From Caulobacter sp. X (GTDB lineage Bacteria > Pseudomonadota > Alphaproteobacteria > Caulobacterales > Caulobacteraceae), in assembly GCF_002742635.1 (NCBI RefSeq), contig NZ_PEGF01000002.1:1178001-1242000 (forward strand): a DNA stretch of 64,000 bases. Reading direction: 5' to 3'. The notes beneath the pieces are model-generated. The model saw nothing but the letters and a program-made list of their open reading frames with translations, searched no databases and was not told the DNA's origin. The position numbers and the translations under genes were made by a program. The stretch's first letter is position 1, and every line of letters begins with the position of its first letter. Positions 35,313 to 44,213 of this stretch are shown here, one piece after another.

Positions 35313-36917
35313 TTAGGCTTGCTGGACGCGGGCGTGGATCTTGGCGATCTGCTGCCAAGCCGACTCGATCGCGCCGGCCTGCCACCCGCCCAGGTAGCTC
35401 AGGTGCTCGCCGGCCAGATAGAGGCGACCGTCGGGCTCACAGAGAACGGGATAGGCTTCCTTGCGGCCAGTCGGGCTCCATTCGGCCCAGCCGCCCAGAT
35501 TGTACTCCGCCAGGTGCCAGCTGAACGAGAAGGCGTTCTCGAAGCTCTCGGCGTATTCGGGGAAGATCTTCTGGCCAGCGGCGACGGCGAAAGCCGCGCG
35601 GTCGGCGGGGCTCTTGGCGCTGATCTTGGCCGCTTCGCCGCCGAACGCGTAGTAGCCCAGCAGCACGCCCTTCTGCCCCTGCCAGCCGTACGAGGGCAGG
35701 GTGATCGAGTTGATGCCCGGCAGGTCCGTATAGACGTGGCCGCCGTAGATGTGGTGCTTCTCTTCCCAGAAGCGGTTCTTCATCTGCAGGCCGATCTTGT
35801 TGACCGGCGCATAGGAGACGCCCGACATCGCCGCCTTGAATGGGGCCGAGGCGTCGAGGTCGATCTGCTTCAACACGCTGAGCGGGATGGTGCACAGGCA
35901 GTAGTCGGCGGTGACCTCGCCAGCCTTGCCGTCGGCGCCCTTGAACGAGACGGTCACGCCGCTGGGGGACTGCTTGATCTTCTCGACGACCGTCGAGTAG
36001 CGGATCATCGGGCCGACCTGCTTTTCGAAGGCCTTGGCGATCTGGTCCATGCCGCCGATCGGCTGCAGCATGGTGCGCTGCTGCTCGTAGCCGGTGACCG
36101 AACTCAGGACGCGCCAGGCGTTGCTGTCGAGCACGTCCTTGAAGGCGAACGGCGGCAGCTCCTTGCCGGGACCCGGATCGACGCCGGCGCCGGGGTGCAC
36201 CGAGAAGCCGCGGCCTTCGGTGCCCTTGTAGGTCAGGTCCGTCTTCGACAGGCGACCTTCGTTGACCAGGTAGGCGATGAACTTCTCGCGATCGAGGCCC
36301 GAGAGCGGGGCGTCGAGCTGGCCCTGGCTGGCGGCCTTGGCGACCACCTCGGCCGTATAGCCGCGGATGTCGGCGGCGATCTCGCCCTTGCGCACCGGCT
36401 TGCCGGCCAGCGGGCCCGAGGCCTTCTCGAAATAGACGTAGGAGGCGTCGTTGTCGTTGACGAAGCTCTCCAGCGGCACGCCGAACTGCTTGGTGTAGTG
36501 CAGGGTCGAGCGGTGGTGATACGGGATCCGCCAGGGACCGTGGTTGATGTAGTGGCCCTCGTCGAACTCGCAGGTCTGGCTGTTGCCGATCAGGTCGGTG
36601 TGCTTGAAGCCCTTGCGCGCGGTCTGGCAGCGACCGCCGGCGAACGAGCGGGCCTCCAGCACCTGCACCTGATAGCCGGCCTTGCTGAGCTCATAGGCGG
36701 CGGTCATGCCCGCCAGGCCCGCGCCCAGGATGATGATCTTGGTGTTCTTGGCACCGCCCTTCAGCTCGGCCGGCAGCTCGGTGGCCGAGGCTTGGGAGAA
36801 GCCGAGGGCCTCCATGCCCGACAGCACCAGCGACATGCCGCCGACCGCGGCCAGGCTTTCGAAGAAACGCCGACGCGTGAGAACGCCACCCGTCGTTACA
36901 GCATCCAATCCGCTCAT
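35313..36917 (-). CDS. Tat-exported flavin monoamine oxidoreductase
   Basis: The 534-residue protein has a twin-arginine signal (LTRRRFFESLAAVGG, about residues 14-28). The FAD-binding IIILGAGLAGMTAAYELSKA and VLEARSFAGGRCQTAR follow. The C-terminal FAD motif reads YLAGEHLSYLGGWQAGAIES. This is the monoamine oxidase/L-amino acid oxidase fold. The ATG at 36917 was chosen because the Tat motif sits at the right distance; an upstream extension to 37055 is less likely. It heads an operon with cytochrome c and RidA. NicA2-like amine dehydrogenases of this fold use a cytochrome c instead of oxygen, which this context favours. Confidence 0.87.
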   Translation of the reverse strand: MSGLDAVTTGGVLTRRRFFESLAAVGGMSLVLSGMEALGFSQASATELPAELKGGAKNTKIIILGAGLAGMTAAYELSKAGYQVQVLEARSFAGGRCQTARKGFKHTDLIGNSQTCEFDEGHYINHGPWRIPYHHRSTLHYTKQFGVPLESFVNDNDASYVYFEKASGPLAGKPVRKGEIAADIRGYTAEVVAKAASQGQLDAPLSGLDREKFIAYLVNEGRLSKTDLTYKGTEGRGFSVHPGAGVDPGPGKELPPFAFKDVLDSNAWRVLSSVTGYEQQRTMLQPIGGMDQIAKAFEKQVGPMIRYSTVVEKIKQSPSGVTVSFKGADGKAGEVTADYCLCTIPLSVLKQIDLDASAPFKAAMSGVSYAPVNKIGLQMKNRFWEEKHHIYGGHVYTDLPGINSITLPSYGWQGQKGVLLGYYAFGGEAAKISAKSPADRAAFAVAAGQKIFPEYAESFENAFSFSWHLAEYNLGGWAEWSPTGRKEAYPVLCEPDGRLYLAGEHLSYLGGWQAGAIESAWQQIAKIHARVQQA

Positions 36918-37181
36918 CAATCCCCGCCCTTGTCTTTGGCCGAACGGCGATCCCGCGTTCGGCGTCGCGCCGGCCGCACTGACCGGAACGGACGGTATCT
37001 CGAAATTCACGCCTGCGCGGCGCAATCCGTTTTCAGTCGAGACGTGGACTGACATCTTGGACGCCTGACCATTGGGCGCCTGGGGCAGGCTTTGAGCGAT
37101 CGATGGGCGAGGCGGAAAGATCGGGCCGGACTCGCCGAATCCTTGTTTTCCTCGTGCGCCCGCGCCGCGTCATGGAGCCTG

Positions 37182-37727
37182 ATGATCTTGTCCGCACCCG
37201 CCCTTCGCCTGCGTCTCGCCCGACCCGAGGACATGCCGGTCTTGTCGACCCTCATGGATCGGGCGATCGGCGAACTGCTGCCGGCCTTCCTGCCGCCCGA
37301 AGGCGTCAAGGCGTCCTATGAGGTGATGGGGCTGGACACGCAGCTCATCGCCGACGGGACCTATTTCGTCGTGGAGGATGGCGAGGAAATCGCGGGCTGC
37401 GGCGGTTGGAGCCGCCGGGCCACGTTGTTCGGCGGCGACCATTCGGTGGGGCGCGACGCGGCACTGCTGGATCCCGCCAAGGACGCGGCGCGGGTGCGGG
37501 CCATGTACACCCACCCCGATCACACGCGGAAAGGCGTCGGGCGGATGATCCTCGACGCTTGCGAGACCGCCGCGCGAAGTGAAGGCTTTACGCGCGCCGA
37601 GATGGCCGCGACCATGGGCGGCGTCCCGCTGTACCGCGCCTGCGGCTATCACGACATCGAGCCGTTCGAGGCCGAGACTTCGTCCGGCTACCGCGTGCCG
37701 CTGATCCGGATGGGCAAGGCGCTCTGA
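37182..37727 (+). CDS. GNAT family N-acetyltransferase
   Basis: The 181-residue protein has the GNAT core: LRLRLARPEDMPVLSTLMDR, a beta-bulge part with YFVVEDGEEIAGCGGW, and the acetyl-CoA loop VRAMYTHPDHTRKGVGRMIL. The C-terminal end has VPLYRACGYHDIEPFE. The substrate is unknown. The ATG at 37182 was chosen over 37092 because the GNAT fold begins there. It is divergent from the amine oxidoreductase operon and followed by a terminator. Confidence 0.88.
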   Translation: MILSAPALRLRLARPEDMPVLSTLMDRAIGELLPAFLPPEGVKASYEVMGLDTQLIADGTYFVVEDGEEIAGCGGWSRRATLFGGDHSVGRDAALLDPAKDAARVRAMYTHPDHTRKGVGRMILDACETAARSEGFTRAEMAATMGGVPLYRACGYHDIEPFEAETSSGYRVPLIRMGKAL

Positions 37728-37738
37728 CACCAAAGCAA

Positions 37739-37768
37739 AAGGGGCGGACCTTTCGATCCGCCCCTTCG
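37739..37768. terminator. Terminator between the acetyltransferase and the receptor gene
   Basis: AAGGGGCGGA (37739-37748) pairs with TCCGCCCCTT (37757-37766). On the minus strand the 5' AAAA flank gives a T run, so it suits the receptor gene that ends at 37790; it may serve both directions. Confidence 0.7.
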
Positions 37769-37789
37769 CGTTGGCTTCCGGACTCTCGC

Positions 37790-40315
37790 TTAGAACGAGA
37801 AGGTCAGGCGACCATAGTAGTAGCCGCCGTTGATGCCGTAGGGCGAGAACGACGGATATTGGGTGACGCAGCCGCCGCCGGAGGCGACGCAAGCGGCCTG
37901 ATAGGCGGCCGTGAACTTGTCCGGATACTTGTTGAACAGGTTGTTGGCCCCGATCGCGGCGACGACGCCCTTCGGGAACTTGTACGAGAGCTCCGCGTCG
38001 GTGATCGCCGTGGCGCTGGCCACGGTGTTCAGGAGCGGACCGGTGCCGGGATCGGAAAGGGCCGACGCCTTGCCGTAGAAGGTCTCGGTCACGTTCAGGG
38101 TCAGCTTGCGGTAGCTGTAGAGGCCGTTCAGGCCGACCTTGTACTTCGGCGCAGCCTTCTCGAGCAGCGAGGCGGCGTTGCCGGCGAACAGGACCTGACC
38201 GGTCGGGAAGGCGGTGCTGGTGACGCCCAGGGCGGTCGGCGCCGACTTGACCTTGGTGATCTTGGTCTTGTTGACGTTGCCGCTCAGGGTCCAGTCGATC
38301 CGGCCATAATCGCCAAGCTCGGTGGGGTAGGAGATCACCACGTCGATGCCCTGGGTCCGGGTGTCCAGGCCGTTCGAGAAGATGTTGATGCCGGTGCTGG
38401 TCACCGTGCTGTCCAGCACGTTGCCGTTGGCGGCGATCGCGGCGTTGACGTTCGGGTTGACGATCACGCCGTTACGTATGCCGTAGACCGAGCTGGAGCC
38501 GAAGATCCGGTCCTTGAGCTTGATCTGGTAGGCGTCGATCGTGGCCGTCAGCTTGGGCAGCGGATGGGCCACGACGCCGAGGCTGAGGTTGGTCGACTTC
38601 TCGGGCTTCAGCTTGTCGATGCCCAGCAGACGCGCGGCGCTGGAGTTCGGGGCCAACTGCACAAAGGCGCTGGTCGGCGAGACGTTGGTGGCCGAGTAGA
38701 AGGACTCCGCCAGGGTCGGCGCGCGGAAGCCGGTCGAAACCGTGCCGCGCAGGGCGAACTTCTCGCTGAAGTCATAGCGGCTGGTCAGCTTGGCGACGGT
38801 GGTGTCGCCAAAGTCGCTGAACTTCTCGTAGCGCAGGGCCGCGTCGATCTTCCACTCGGTGACCGGCGTGGCGGCGACGTCGGTATAGACGGCCCAGCTG
38901 GTGCGGGCGTGGCCGCCGGCGTCGGTCTTCGAGAAGCCCGGATACGACTGCGAGCCTTCCTTGTAGGTCGAGGCCGCGTCGCCCGCGCCGATGCGGTAGG
39001 TGTCACGACGCTGCTCGTAACCGAACGCGACGTCCACCGGCGCGGACAGGCCGACGTCGAAGCCGCGGCGGACGTCCAGGTTGTTGGTCCACTGGGTGGT
39101 GCCCCAGCTGCCGGCGTGGAACGAGGTCGGGGTGAAGCCCTTGGCCGTCAGGGTCGAGGTGTCGGCGTAGAGGCTGGCGTTGGCCGAGTCTTCGACGCGG
39201 ACCTCGATGGCGTCCTTGCCGTAGGTCGACGACAGGTCGACGTCCCAGCCGACGACCTTGCCCGACAGGCCGAAGGTCAGGGCGTAGTCGTCTTCGATGA
39301 TGCGCTCACGAGGGCTGAAGCCCAGCGGGAACGGACGGTCGGCCGCGCCCTGCTTGCCCTGGATGCGATTGTAGCGGCGATAGTTCTCGTAGGCCGAGGC
39401 GTCCTTGTGGCCGTAGGTGCCGAACGAATAGAGCTCGAAATCGGCGGGCAGCTCGGCGCCGGCGTTGAAGGCCACGTTCTGCATCCGATACTCGGCGTCG
39501 CCCGAGATCAGGTTCAGGTTCGGATAGCCGGGGATCTTGCTCTCGATCGCGTTGTTGGCGGCCGAGTAGCTGGGGCTGGCGGGGTTGAACACCCGCTGGT
39601 CAGGCAGGCCGCGGTTCGAGAAGCCGTGATACTTGGCTTCGACCGTCAGGTTCAGGTAGCTGGTCTCGGTCGGCGCCATGCCGATGTTGACCGACCCGCC
39701 GGCCGTCTTGCCGCCGCCGTCGAAGTATTCGCCGCCCGTGGCCGAGATCGAGCCGCCCGAGGCGTTCTTCTTCAGGATGATGTTGACGACGCCGGCGATG
39801 GCGTCCGTGCCGTACTGGGCGGCGGCGCCGTCGGTCAGCACTTCGATCCGGCCGATGCCGGCCATCGGGATGAAGCCGAGGTCGGCCGCGGCGGCGCCTT
39901 GATAGACGCCCGACAGGACCGCGAGGTTGCCGGTGGTGTGGCGGCGCTTGCCGTTGACCAACACCAGGGCCTGGTTGGGCGAAAGGCCGCGCAGGCGGGC
40001 CGAAAGGGTCAGGTTGGCGGTGTCGCCGCCGAAGGCCTGGGCGTTGAACGACGGCACCAGATTGGCGAGGCCGAGGCGCAGGTCCACCGTGCCGGTGCGC
40101 TCAAGCGTGCTGGTGTCGACGACCTGGACGGGGGCGGGGCTGTCAATGACGCGCAGGCCCGTCTGGCGCGTGCCCGTGACAATGATGGTGTCGACCTCGG
40201 TCTGGTCGGGCGGCGTGGCCGCCGCGTCGGCGGCGAAGGCGCTGGCAGAGTATCCGATAGTAACCGACAGGGCGGAAATACCCGCCAACAGTGCGGGTTT
40301 AAAACGCCGATTCAT
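37790..40315 (-). CDS. TonB-dependent outer-membrane receptor
   Basis: The 841-residue protein has a signal peptide (cleavage near SAFAAD), a TonB-box-like EVDTIIVTGTRQ, a plug domain (about 50-180, with LANLVPSFN, ALVLVNGKRRHT, IEVLTDGAAAQYGTDAIAGV) and a 22-strand barrel ending in YYYGRLTFSF. Its ligand is unknown. Caulobacter has many such receptors for plant-derived sugars and metals. No transport partner is next to it. The 292-bp gap upstream (40316-40608) holds only its leader. Confidence 0.93.
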   Translation of the reverse strand: MNRRFKPALLAGISALSVTIGYSASAFAADAAATPPDQTEVDTIIVTGTRQTGLRVIDSPAPVQVVDTSTLERTGTVDLRLGLANLVPSFNAQAFGGDTANLTLSARLRGLSPNQALVLVNGKRRHTTGNLAVLSGVYQGAAAADLGFIPMAGIGRIEVLTDGAAAQYGTDAIAGVVNIILKKNASGGSISATGGEYFDGGGKTAGGSVNIGMAPTETSYLNLTVEAKYHGFSNRGLPDQRVFNPASPSYSAANNAIESKIPGYPNLNLISGDAEYRMQNVAFNAGAELPADFELYSFGTYGHKDASAYENYRRYNRIQGKQGAADRPFPLGFSPRERIIEDDYALTFGLSGKVVGWDVDLSSTYGKDAIEVRVEDSANASLYADTSTLTAKGFTPTSFHAGSWGTTQWTNNLDVRRGFDVGLSAPVDVAFGYEQRRDTYRIGAGDAASTYKEGSQSYPGFSKTDAGGHARTSWAVYTDVAATPVTEWKIDAALRYEKFSDFGDTTVAKLTSRYDFSEKFALRGTVSTGFRAPTLAESFYSATNVSPTSAFVQLAPNSSAARLLGIDKLKPEKSTNLSLGVVAHPLPKLTATIDAYQIKLKDRIFGSSSVYGIRNGVIVNPNVNAAIAANGNVLDSTVTSTGINIFSNGLDTRTQGIDVVISYPTELGDYGRIDWTLSGNVNKTKITKVKSAPTALGVTSTAFPTGQVLFAGNAASLLEKAAPKYKVGLNGLYSYRKLTLNVTETFYGKASALSDPGTGPLLNTVASATAITDAELSYKFPKGVVAAIGANNLFNKYPDKFTAAYQAACVASGGGCVTQYPSFSPYGINGGYYYGRLTFSF

Positions 40316-40608
40316 AAACTACCCCCTCATTCTGTTTATTAAAGCGATTAGATTCCCTTATCCATGGCGATTTTCTCCCGACGATTATATTTTTTGACGC
40401 GGGCACTGAAAAACACCGGCAACTGGCCGATCTATTCATGGGGGGAGAAGTTTCGGCGTTCGGCAATGCGGGGGCGGTCGGAAACGCCGATAACCGCGCC
40501 GACGCCCAGCGGGCGCCGTTTTGCGCGGCGGTTAATCTCGGATTTTAGGCAGAACGACGTTTTTGTTCGTGGCCGGAAGTCACGCGGAGCGTGTCCGGGT
40601 CCACCCGC

Positions 40609-40959
40609 TCACGCGCAAAGGCGCATGGGTTCGGCCATCTCGTCGGTCTCTTCGGTCTCGAACAAATCGAAGGCTTCTTCCCACGCGGTGAGGCGGGAAT
40701 CGCGCAGTTCGGCGTCGTCGGTGACGCGCACGATCTGGTCCTCGCGGTCGTTCCAGACGAGGCCGATGTCGGTGACCCGCTCGGCGTCGCGGCCCAGAAG
40801 CAGGAAGATGTCGGCCTTGGCGGCGCGCTCGTGGCTGATCCGGCGCAGGGTGCGGCCGCCGCCCAGGTCGCGATGAATGTCGGCATAGTCGAGCACGGCC
40901 GAGATCATGGCGGCGTTGACGGGGGCGACGGCCCAGGGGGAACAGGCGAAGCGCGACAT
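40609..40959 (-). CDS. Hypothetical protein, 116 residues
   Basis: The product begins MSRFACSPWAVAPVNAAMIS and is acidic at its end (LFETEETDEMAEPMRLCA). No signal or membrane segment is seen and I do not recognise a domain. The ATG at 40959 has a strong ribosome site (GGAGAGGAG). It is divergent from the WYL regulator at 41036, 76 bp away, and could be its target. Confidence 0.65.
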   Translation of the reverse strand: MSRFACSPWAVAPVNAAMISAVLDYADIHRDLGGGRTLRRISHERAAKADIFLLLGRDAERVTDIGLVWNDREDQIVRVTDDAELRDSRLTAWEEAFDLFETEETDEMAEPMRLCA

Positions 40960-41035
40960 CAGGGGCTCCTCTCCAATCTCGACGCTTGAAGATTGTCCGC
41001 GCGCTGCGACAGAAACGGTCGTATAAGCTGACGCG

Positions 41036-42019
41036 ATGCGACACGAGAAAGCCACCCGCCTGCTGGATCTGGCCCGGATGCTGGCCGGATCCGCCGAGGG
41101 ATTGACCCTGGATGAGATGGCCCATGCCCTGGGCGTGGGGCGCCGCACCGCCGAGCGGATGCGCGACGCGGTCTGGACGGCTTTCCCGCAGATGGAGGCG
41201 ATCGACGATCCGCCGACCAAGCGGTTCCGTATCCCGTCTGGGCTGGACGGCGTGTTCCAGACCCCGACCGCCGAGGAGCTGGCGGCCCTGCGTGGGGCCG
41301 CCGACGGCTACAAGGCCTCCGGCGCCGACGCGCGCGCGGCGTCTCTTTATGCGCTCGAGGCCAAGCTGCTGGCCGCGCTGCGCGGCTCGGCGCGCAGACG
41401 CGTGGCTCCGGATGTCGAGGCCCTGGTCCAGGCCGAGACCATCGCGATCCACGCCGGCCCCCGTCCGTTCGAGGACGAGGCCGTGCTGGCCGCGATCCGC
41501 GCCGCCATCAAGGGTCTTCAGGCGCTGTCGTTCCGCTACGAAGGCGGCAGCACGCCGGGCCGCACGCGCGAGGTGACGCCGCTGGGCGTCCTGTTCGGCC
41601 GCAGCAACTATCTGGTGGCGATGGAGGGCAAGGGCGGCAAGCCGCGTTCCTGGCGCCTTGACCGGATGAGCGACCTGAAGGTGCTCGACAGGCCCGCGTC
41701 GCCGCCCGAGGACTTCTCGTTGCAGGCCTTCGCCGACGAGAGCTTCGGCATCTATCACGACGAGATTCAGGACGTGATCCTGCGGATCGACAAACGCCGC
41801 GCCGAGGACGCCCTGCGCTGGCGCTTCCACGCCACTCAGAAGGTGATCCAGGAGGAGGACGGCTCGGTGGTGGTCACCTTCCGCGCTGGCGGTATGCGCG
41901 AACTGTCTTGGCACCTCTTCACCTGGGGCGGCGACATCGAGATCGTCGGGCCCCAGGTCCTGAAGGACATGATGATCCAGGAGCTGCGCGAGGCTGGCCG
42001 CGCGCACGGGGCGTGGTAG
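41036..42019 (+). CDS. WYL-domain transcriptional regulator (YafY-like)
   Basis: The 327-residue protein has an N-terminal helix-turn-helix (EKATRLLDLARMLAGSAEGL; LTLDEMAHALGVGRRTAERM) and a WYL ligand-binding domain (about 140-230). The core of that domain is LSFRYEGG, REVTPLGVLFGRSNYLVAME and RSWRLDRMSDLKVLDR, followed by the WCX C-terminal part. WYL regulators can bind nucleotides or nucleic acid and often control DNA-damage or defence genes. It is followed 8 bp later by rlmJ. Confidence 0.88.
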   Translation: MRHEKATRLLDLARMLAGSAEGLTLDEMAHALGVGRRTAERMRDAVWTAFPQMEAIDDPPTKRFRIPSGLDGVFQTPTAEELAALRGAADGYKASGADARAASLYALEAKLLAALRGSARRRVAPDVEALVQAETIAIHAGPRPFEDEAVLAAIRAAIKGLQALSFRYEGGSTPGRTREVTPLGVLFGRSNYLVAMEGKGGKPRSWRLDRMSDLKVLDRPASPPEDFSLQAFADESFGIYHDEIQDVILRIDKRRAEDALRWRFHATQKVIQEEDGSVVVTFRAGGMRELSWHLFTWGGDIEIVGPQVLKDMMIQELREAGRAHGAW

Positions 42020-42027
42020 GGACGGGG

Positions 42028-42849
42028 ATGAACTACCGTCACGCCTTCCACGCCGGCAACTTCGCCGACCTGCACAAGCATACGATCCTGCTGGCCATGC
42101 TGTCGGCCTTGCAGGAGCGGAGCGGGGCTTTGTCGGTCATCGACACCCATGCGGGCGCGGGCGCCTATGACCTCTCCGGCGAGATGGCGCGGCGCTCGGG
42201 CGAGGCGCAGGCGGGCGTCTTTCGATTGAAGGCGGCCACCGACGCGCCGGCGGTGTTCGGGCCGCTGCTGGCGGCGGTGCTGAAGATCAACAGCGGCCAG
42301 GCGGGCGATCTCTATCCGGGCTCGCCCCTGCTGATGGCGCGCGCGCTGCGCAAGGCCGACCGCTACGCGGGCTGCGAGCTGCGGCCCGACGACGCGGTCC
42401 TGCTGAGCAAGACTCTGGCTCCGTACGCCAACGCCCAAGCTTTGGAGGCCGACGGCTTCGCCACCGCCGCGGCTCAGGCGGGCAGGGGCGGGCGGGCGTT
42501 CGTGATCATCGATCCGCCGTTCGAGCGCCCGGACGACTATGCGCGGATCGCCGAGACCACCCGCGCCGTCCTCAAGCGCGCGCCGGACGCCGCCCTGGCG
42601 ATCTGGCTGCCGCTCAAGGATCTCGAAACGTTCGACGCCTTCATTCGCGCGATGGAAACCGTCACCAAGGACCTGCTAGTCGCGGAGCTTCGCTTGAGGC
42701 CTCTGATCGACCCGATGAAGATGAACGGCAGCGCGATGGTGATGGTCGGAGCGCCCGCCAGCGTCGAGGCGGCGGCTGCTGAAGCCGGCGACTGGATCGC
42801 CGCGCGCCTCGGCGAGGCCGGCGGCCGCTCGCGCGTCTGGCGCGCCTGA
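42028..42849 (+). CDS. rlmJ: 23S rRNA A2030 N6-methyltransferase RlmJ
   Basis: RlmJ methylates A2030 of 23S rRNA. The 273-residue product has the diagnostic N-terminus MNYRHAFHAGNFADLHKH, a SAM-binding IDTHAGAGAYDL and the catalytic DPPF motif in VIIDPPFERPDDY. The ATG at 42028 was chosen for this conserved start; a start at 41908 would lie within the WYL gene. The next gene begins one base after the stop. Confidence 0.93.
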   Translation: MNYRHAFHAGNFADLHKHTILLAMLSALQERSGALSVIDTHAGAGAYDLSGEMARRSGEAQAGVFRLKAATDAPAVFGPLLAAVLKINSGQAGDLYPGSPLLMARALRKADRYAGCELRPDDAVLLSKTLAPYANAQALEADGFATAAAQAGRGGRAFVIIDPPFERPDDYARIAETTRAVLKRAPDAALAIWLPLKDLETFDAFIRAMETVTKDLLVAELRLRPLIDPMKMNGSAMVMVGAPASVEAAAAEAGDWIAARLGEAGGRSRVWRA

Positions 42850-42850
42850 C

Positions 42851-44128
42851 TTGCAGCTCAGGGCCGCTCCCAGCTTCGCCGAAGCCCTGCCGGTCTGGCT
42901 GAAGATCGGCCTGCTGGGGTTTGGCGGTCCCGCCGGCCAGATCGCCCTGCTTCATAAGGAGGTGGTCGAGTCCCGCGACTGGATCGACGAGGACGAGTTC
43001 GCCCGGGCCCTGAGTTTCTGCATGCTCCTGCCTGGGCCAGAGGCCCAACAGCTGGCGACCTGGCTGGGCTGGCGTCTGCATGGCGTCCGAGGCGGCGTCG
43101 CGGCGGGTCTGCTGTTCGTCCTGCCGGGGCTGCTGGTGATGCTGGGGCTATCGGCCCTCTACATCGTCCACGGCCGTTCGGACTGGGCCGCGCCCGTGTT
43201 GCTGGGGCTGAAGGCGGCGGTGGTGGCGCTGGTGCTGCAAGCGCTGCTGAAGATCGGCAAGCGGGCGGTAAAGGATCGGATGTCGGCCTTCGTCTGCGGC
43301 GTGGCCTTCGCCCTGCTGGCCTTCACGACCGCGCCATTTCCCCTGGTGGTGCTGTGCGCGGGCCTGCTGGGCTGGCTGACGGCCAAGGACGCCGTCGAGC
43401 CCGTCGCCGCGCCCGCGGCGCCGAGGAAGGGGCAGGGGCGCACCGCCGTGGCTTGCCTCGTCCTGTGGCTTGCGCCGATCGGTCTGGCCTGGCTGCTGGC
43501 GCCCGGCTCGACCCTGGCCTGGATGGGCCTGGCGTTCGGCGGCCTCGCCGCGATCAGCTTCGGCGGCGCCTATGCGGCCTTGGCCTATCTGGGGCAGGCG
43601 GCCGGGGCGTTCGGCTGGCTGTCGGCGACCCAGATGCTGGACGGCCTGGGCCTGGCCGAGACCACGCCTGGGCCGCTAATCCTGGTCTTCGTCTTTGTCG
43701 GCTTCGTCGGCGCCTTCCAGACCGCGCCGCCGGAGTGGGCCTGGGTCCTGGCGGTGCTGGGCGGGCTGATGGCCGCCTGGACCACCTTCGCGCCGTCGTT
43801 CCTCTGGATCTTCGCGGGCGGGCCCCTGTTCGAGCGCTGGGGCCGTCGGCCGCGTCCCGCGCGCGCCCTGGCGCTGATCTCGGCCGCGGCCGTCGGCGTC
43901 ATCGGCCAACTGGCCCTGTGGTTCGCCCTGCACCTGCTGTTCCGCTCGGGCCACACGTTGGAGGCGGGGCTCCTGCGGATCCTTCTGCCCGATCTCGCGA
44001 GCCTGGACTATGCGGCGCTGGGCCTCGTGGCCCTGGCCTTGGCCTTGATGAGCCGCCTGCCGATGCTGGCGATGATCGCGGTTCTGATCATCGCGGCGGT
44101 GCTGCTGAGGGCGATCGGACTAGGTTGA
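42851..44128 (+). CDS. chrA: Chromate transporter family protein
   Basis: The 425-residue ChrA protein has two homologous halves. The first opens LPVWLKIGLLGFGGPAGQI and has LPGPEAQQLATWLG; the second has ISFGGAYAALAYLGQ and AETTPGPLILVFVFVGF. There are about ten to twelve hydrophobic segments. The family exports chromate, though several members have other or unknown substrates. The start is TTG at 42851; there is no ATG or GTG before the first conserved segment. It may be co-transcribed with rlmJ. Confidence 0.9.
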   Translation: MQLRAAPSFAEALPVWLKIGLLGFGGPAGQIALLHKEVVESRDWIDEDEFARALSFCMLLPGPEAQQLATWLGWRLHGVRGGVAAGLLFVLPGLLVMLGLSALYIVHGRSDWAAPVLLGLKAAVVALVLQALLKIGKRAVKDRMSAFVCGVAFALLAFTTAPFPLVVLCAGLLGWLTAKDAVEPVAAPAAPRKGQGRTAVACLVLWLAPIGLAWLLAPGSTLAWMGLAFGGLAAISFGGAYAALAYLGQAAGAFGWLSATQMLDGLGLAETTPGPLILVFVFVGFVGAFQTAPPEWAWVLAVLGGLMAAWTTFAPSFLWIFAGGPLFERWGRRPRPARALALISAAAVGVIGQLALWFALHLLFRSGHTLEAGLLRILLPDLASLDYAALGLVALALALMSRLPMLAMIAVLIIAAVLLRAIGLG

Positions 44129-44170
44129 CGTAACGTTATTATTTTCGCGCTTGCGAACGCGGTTTCTGTG

Positions 44171-44186
44171 TTATGCTGCGATGCAC
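44171..44186 (+). promoter_or_regulatory. TGC-rich palindromic site before the 44214 gene
   Basis: TTATGCTGCGATGCACA contains TGCTGC and TGCA half-sites. It resembles the TGC-rich sites bound by PhaR before phasin genes in alphaproteobacteria, from memory and with low certainty. It lies about 30 bp before the ATG. Confidence 0.3.
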
Positions 44187-44213
44187 AAAATCGCGGTAGC
44201 CAGGAGCGCCCCC

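Noticed and set aside
37859..40342. An 827-codon open frame on the plus strand opposite the TonB-dependent receptor
   Set aside because: Its composition is typical of an antisense shadow of a GC-rich gene, and the receptor on the other strand is clearly real.
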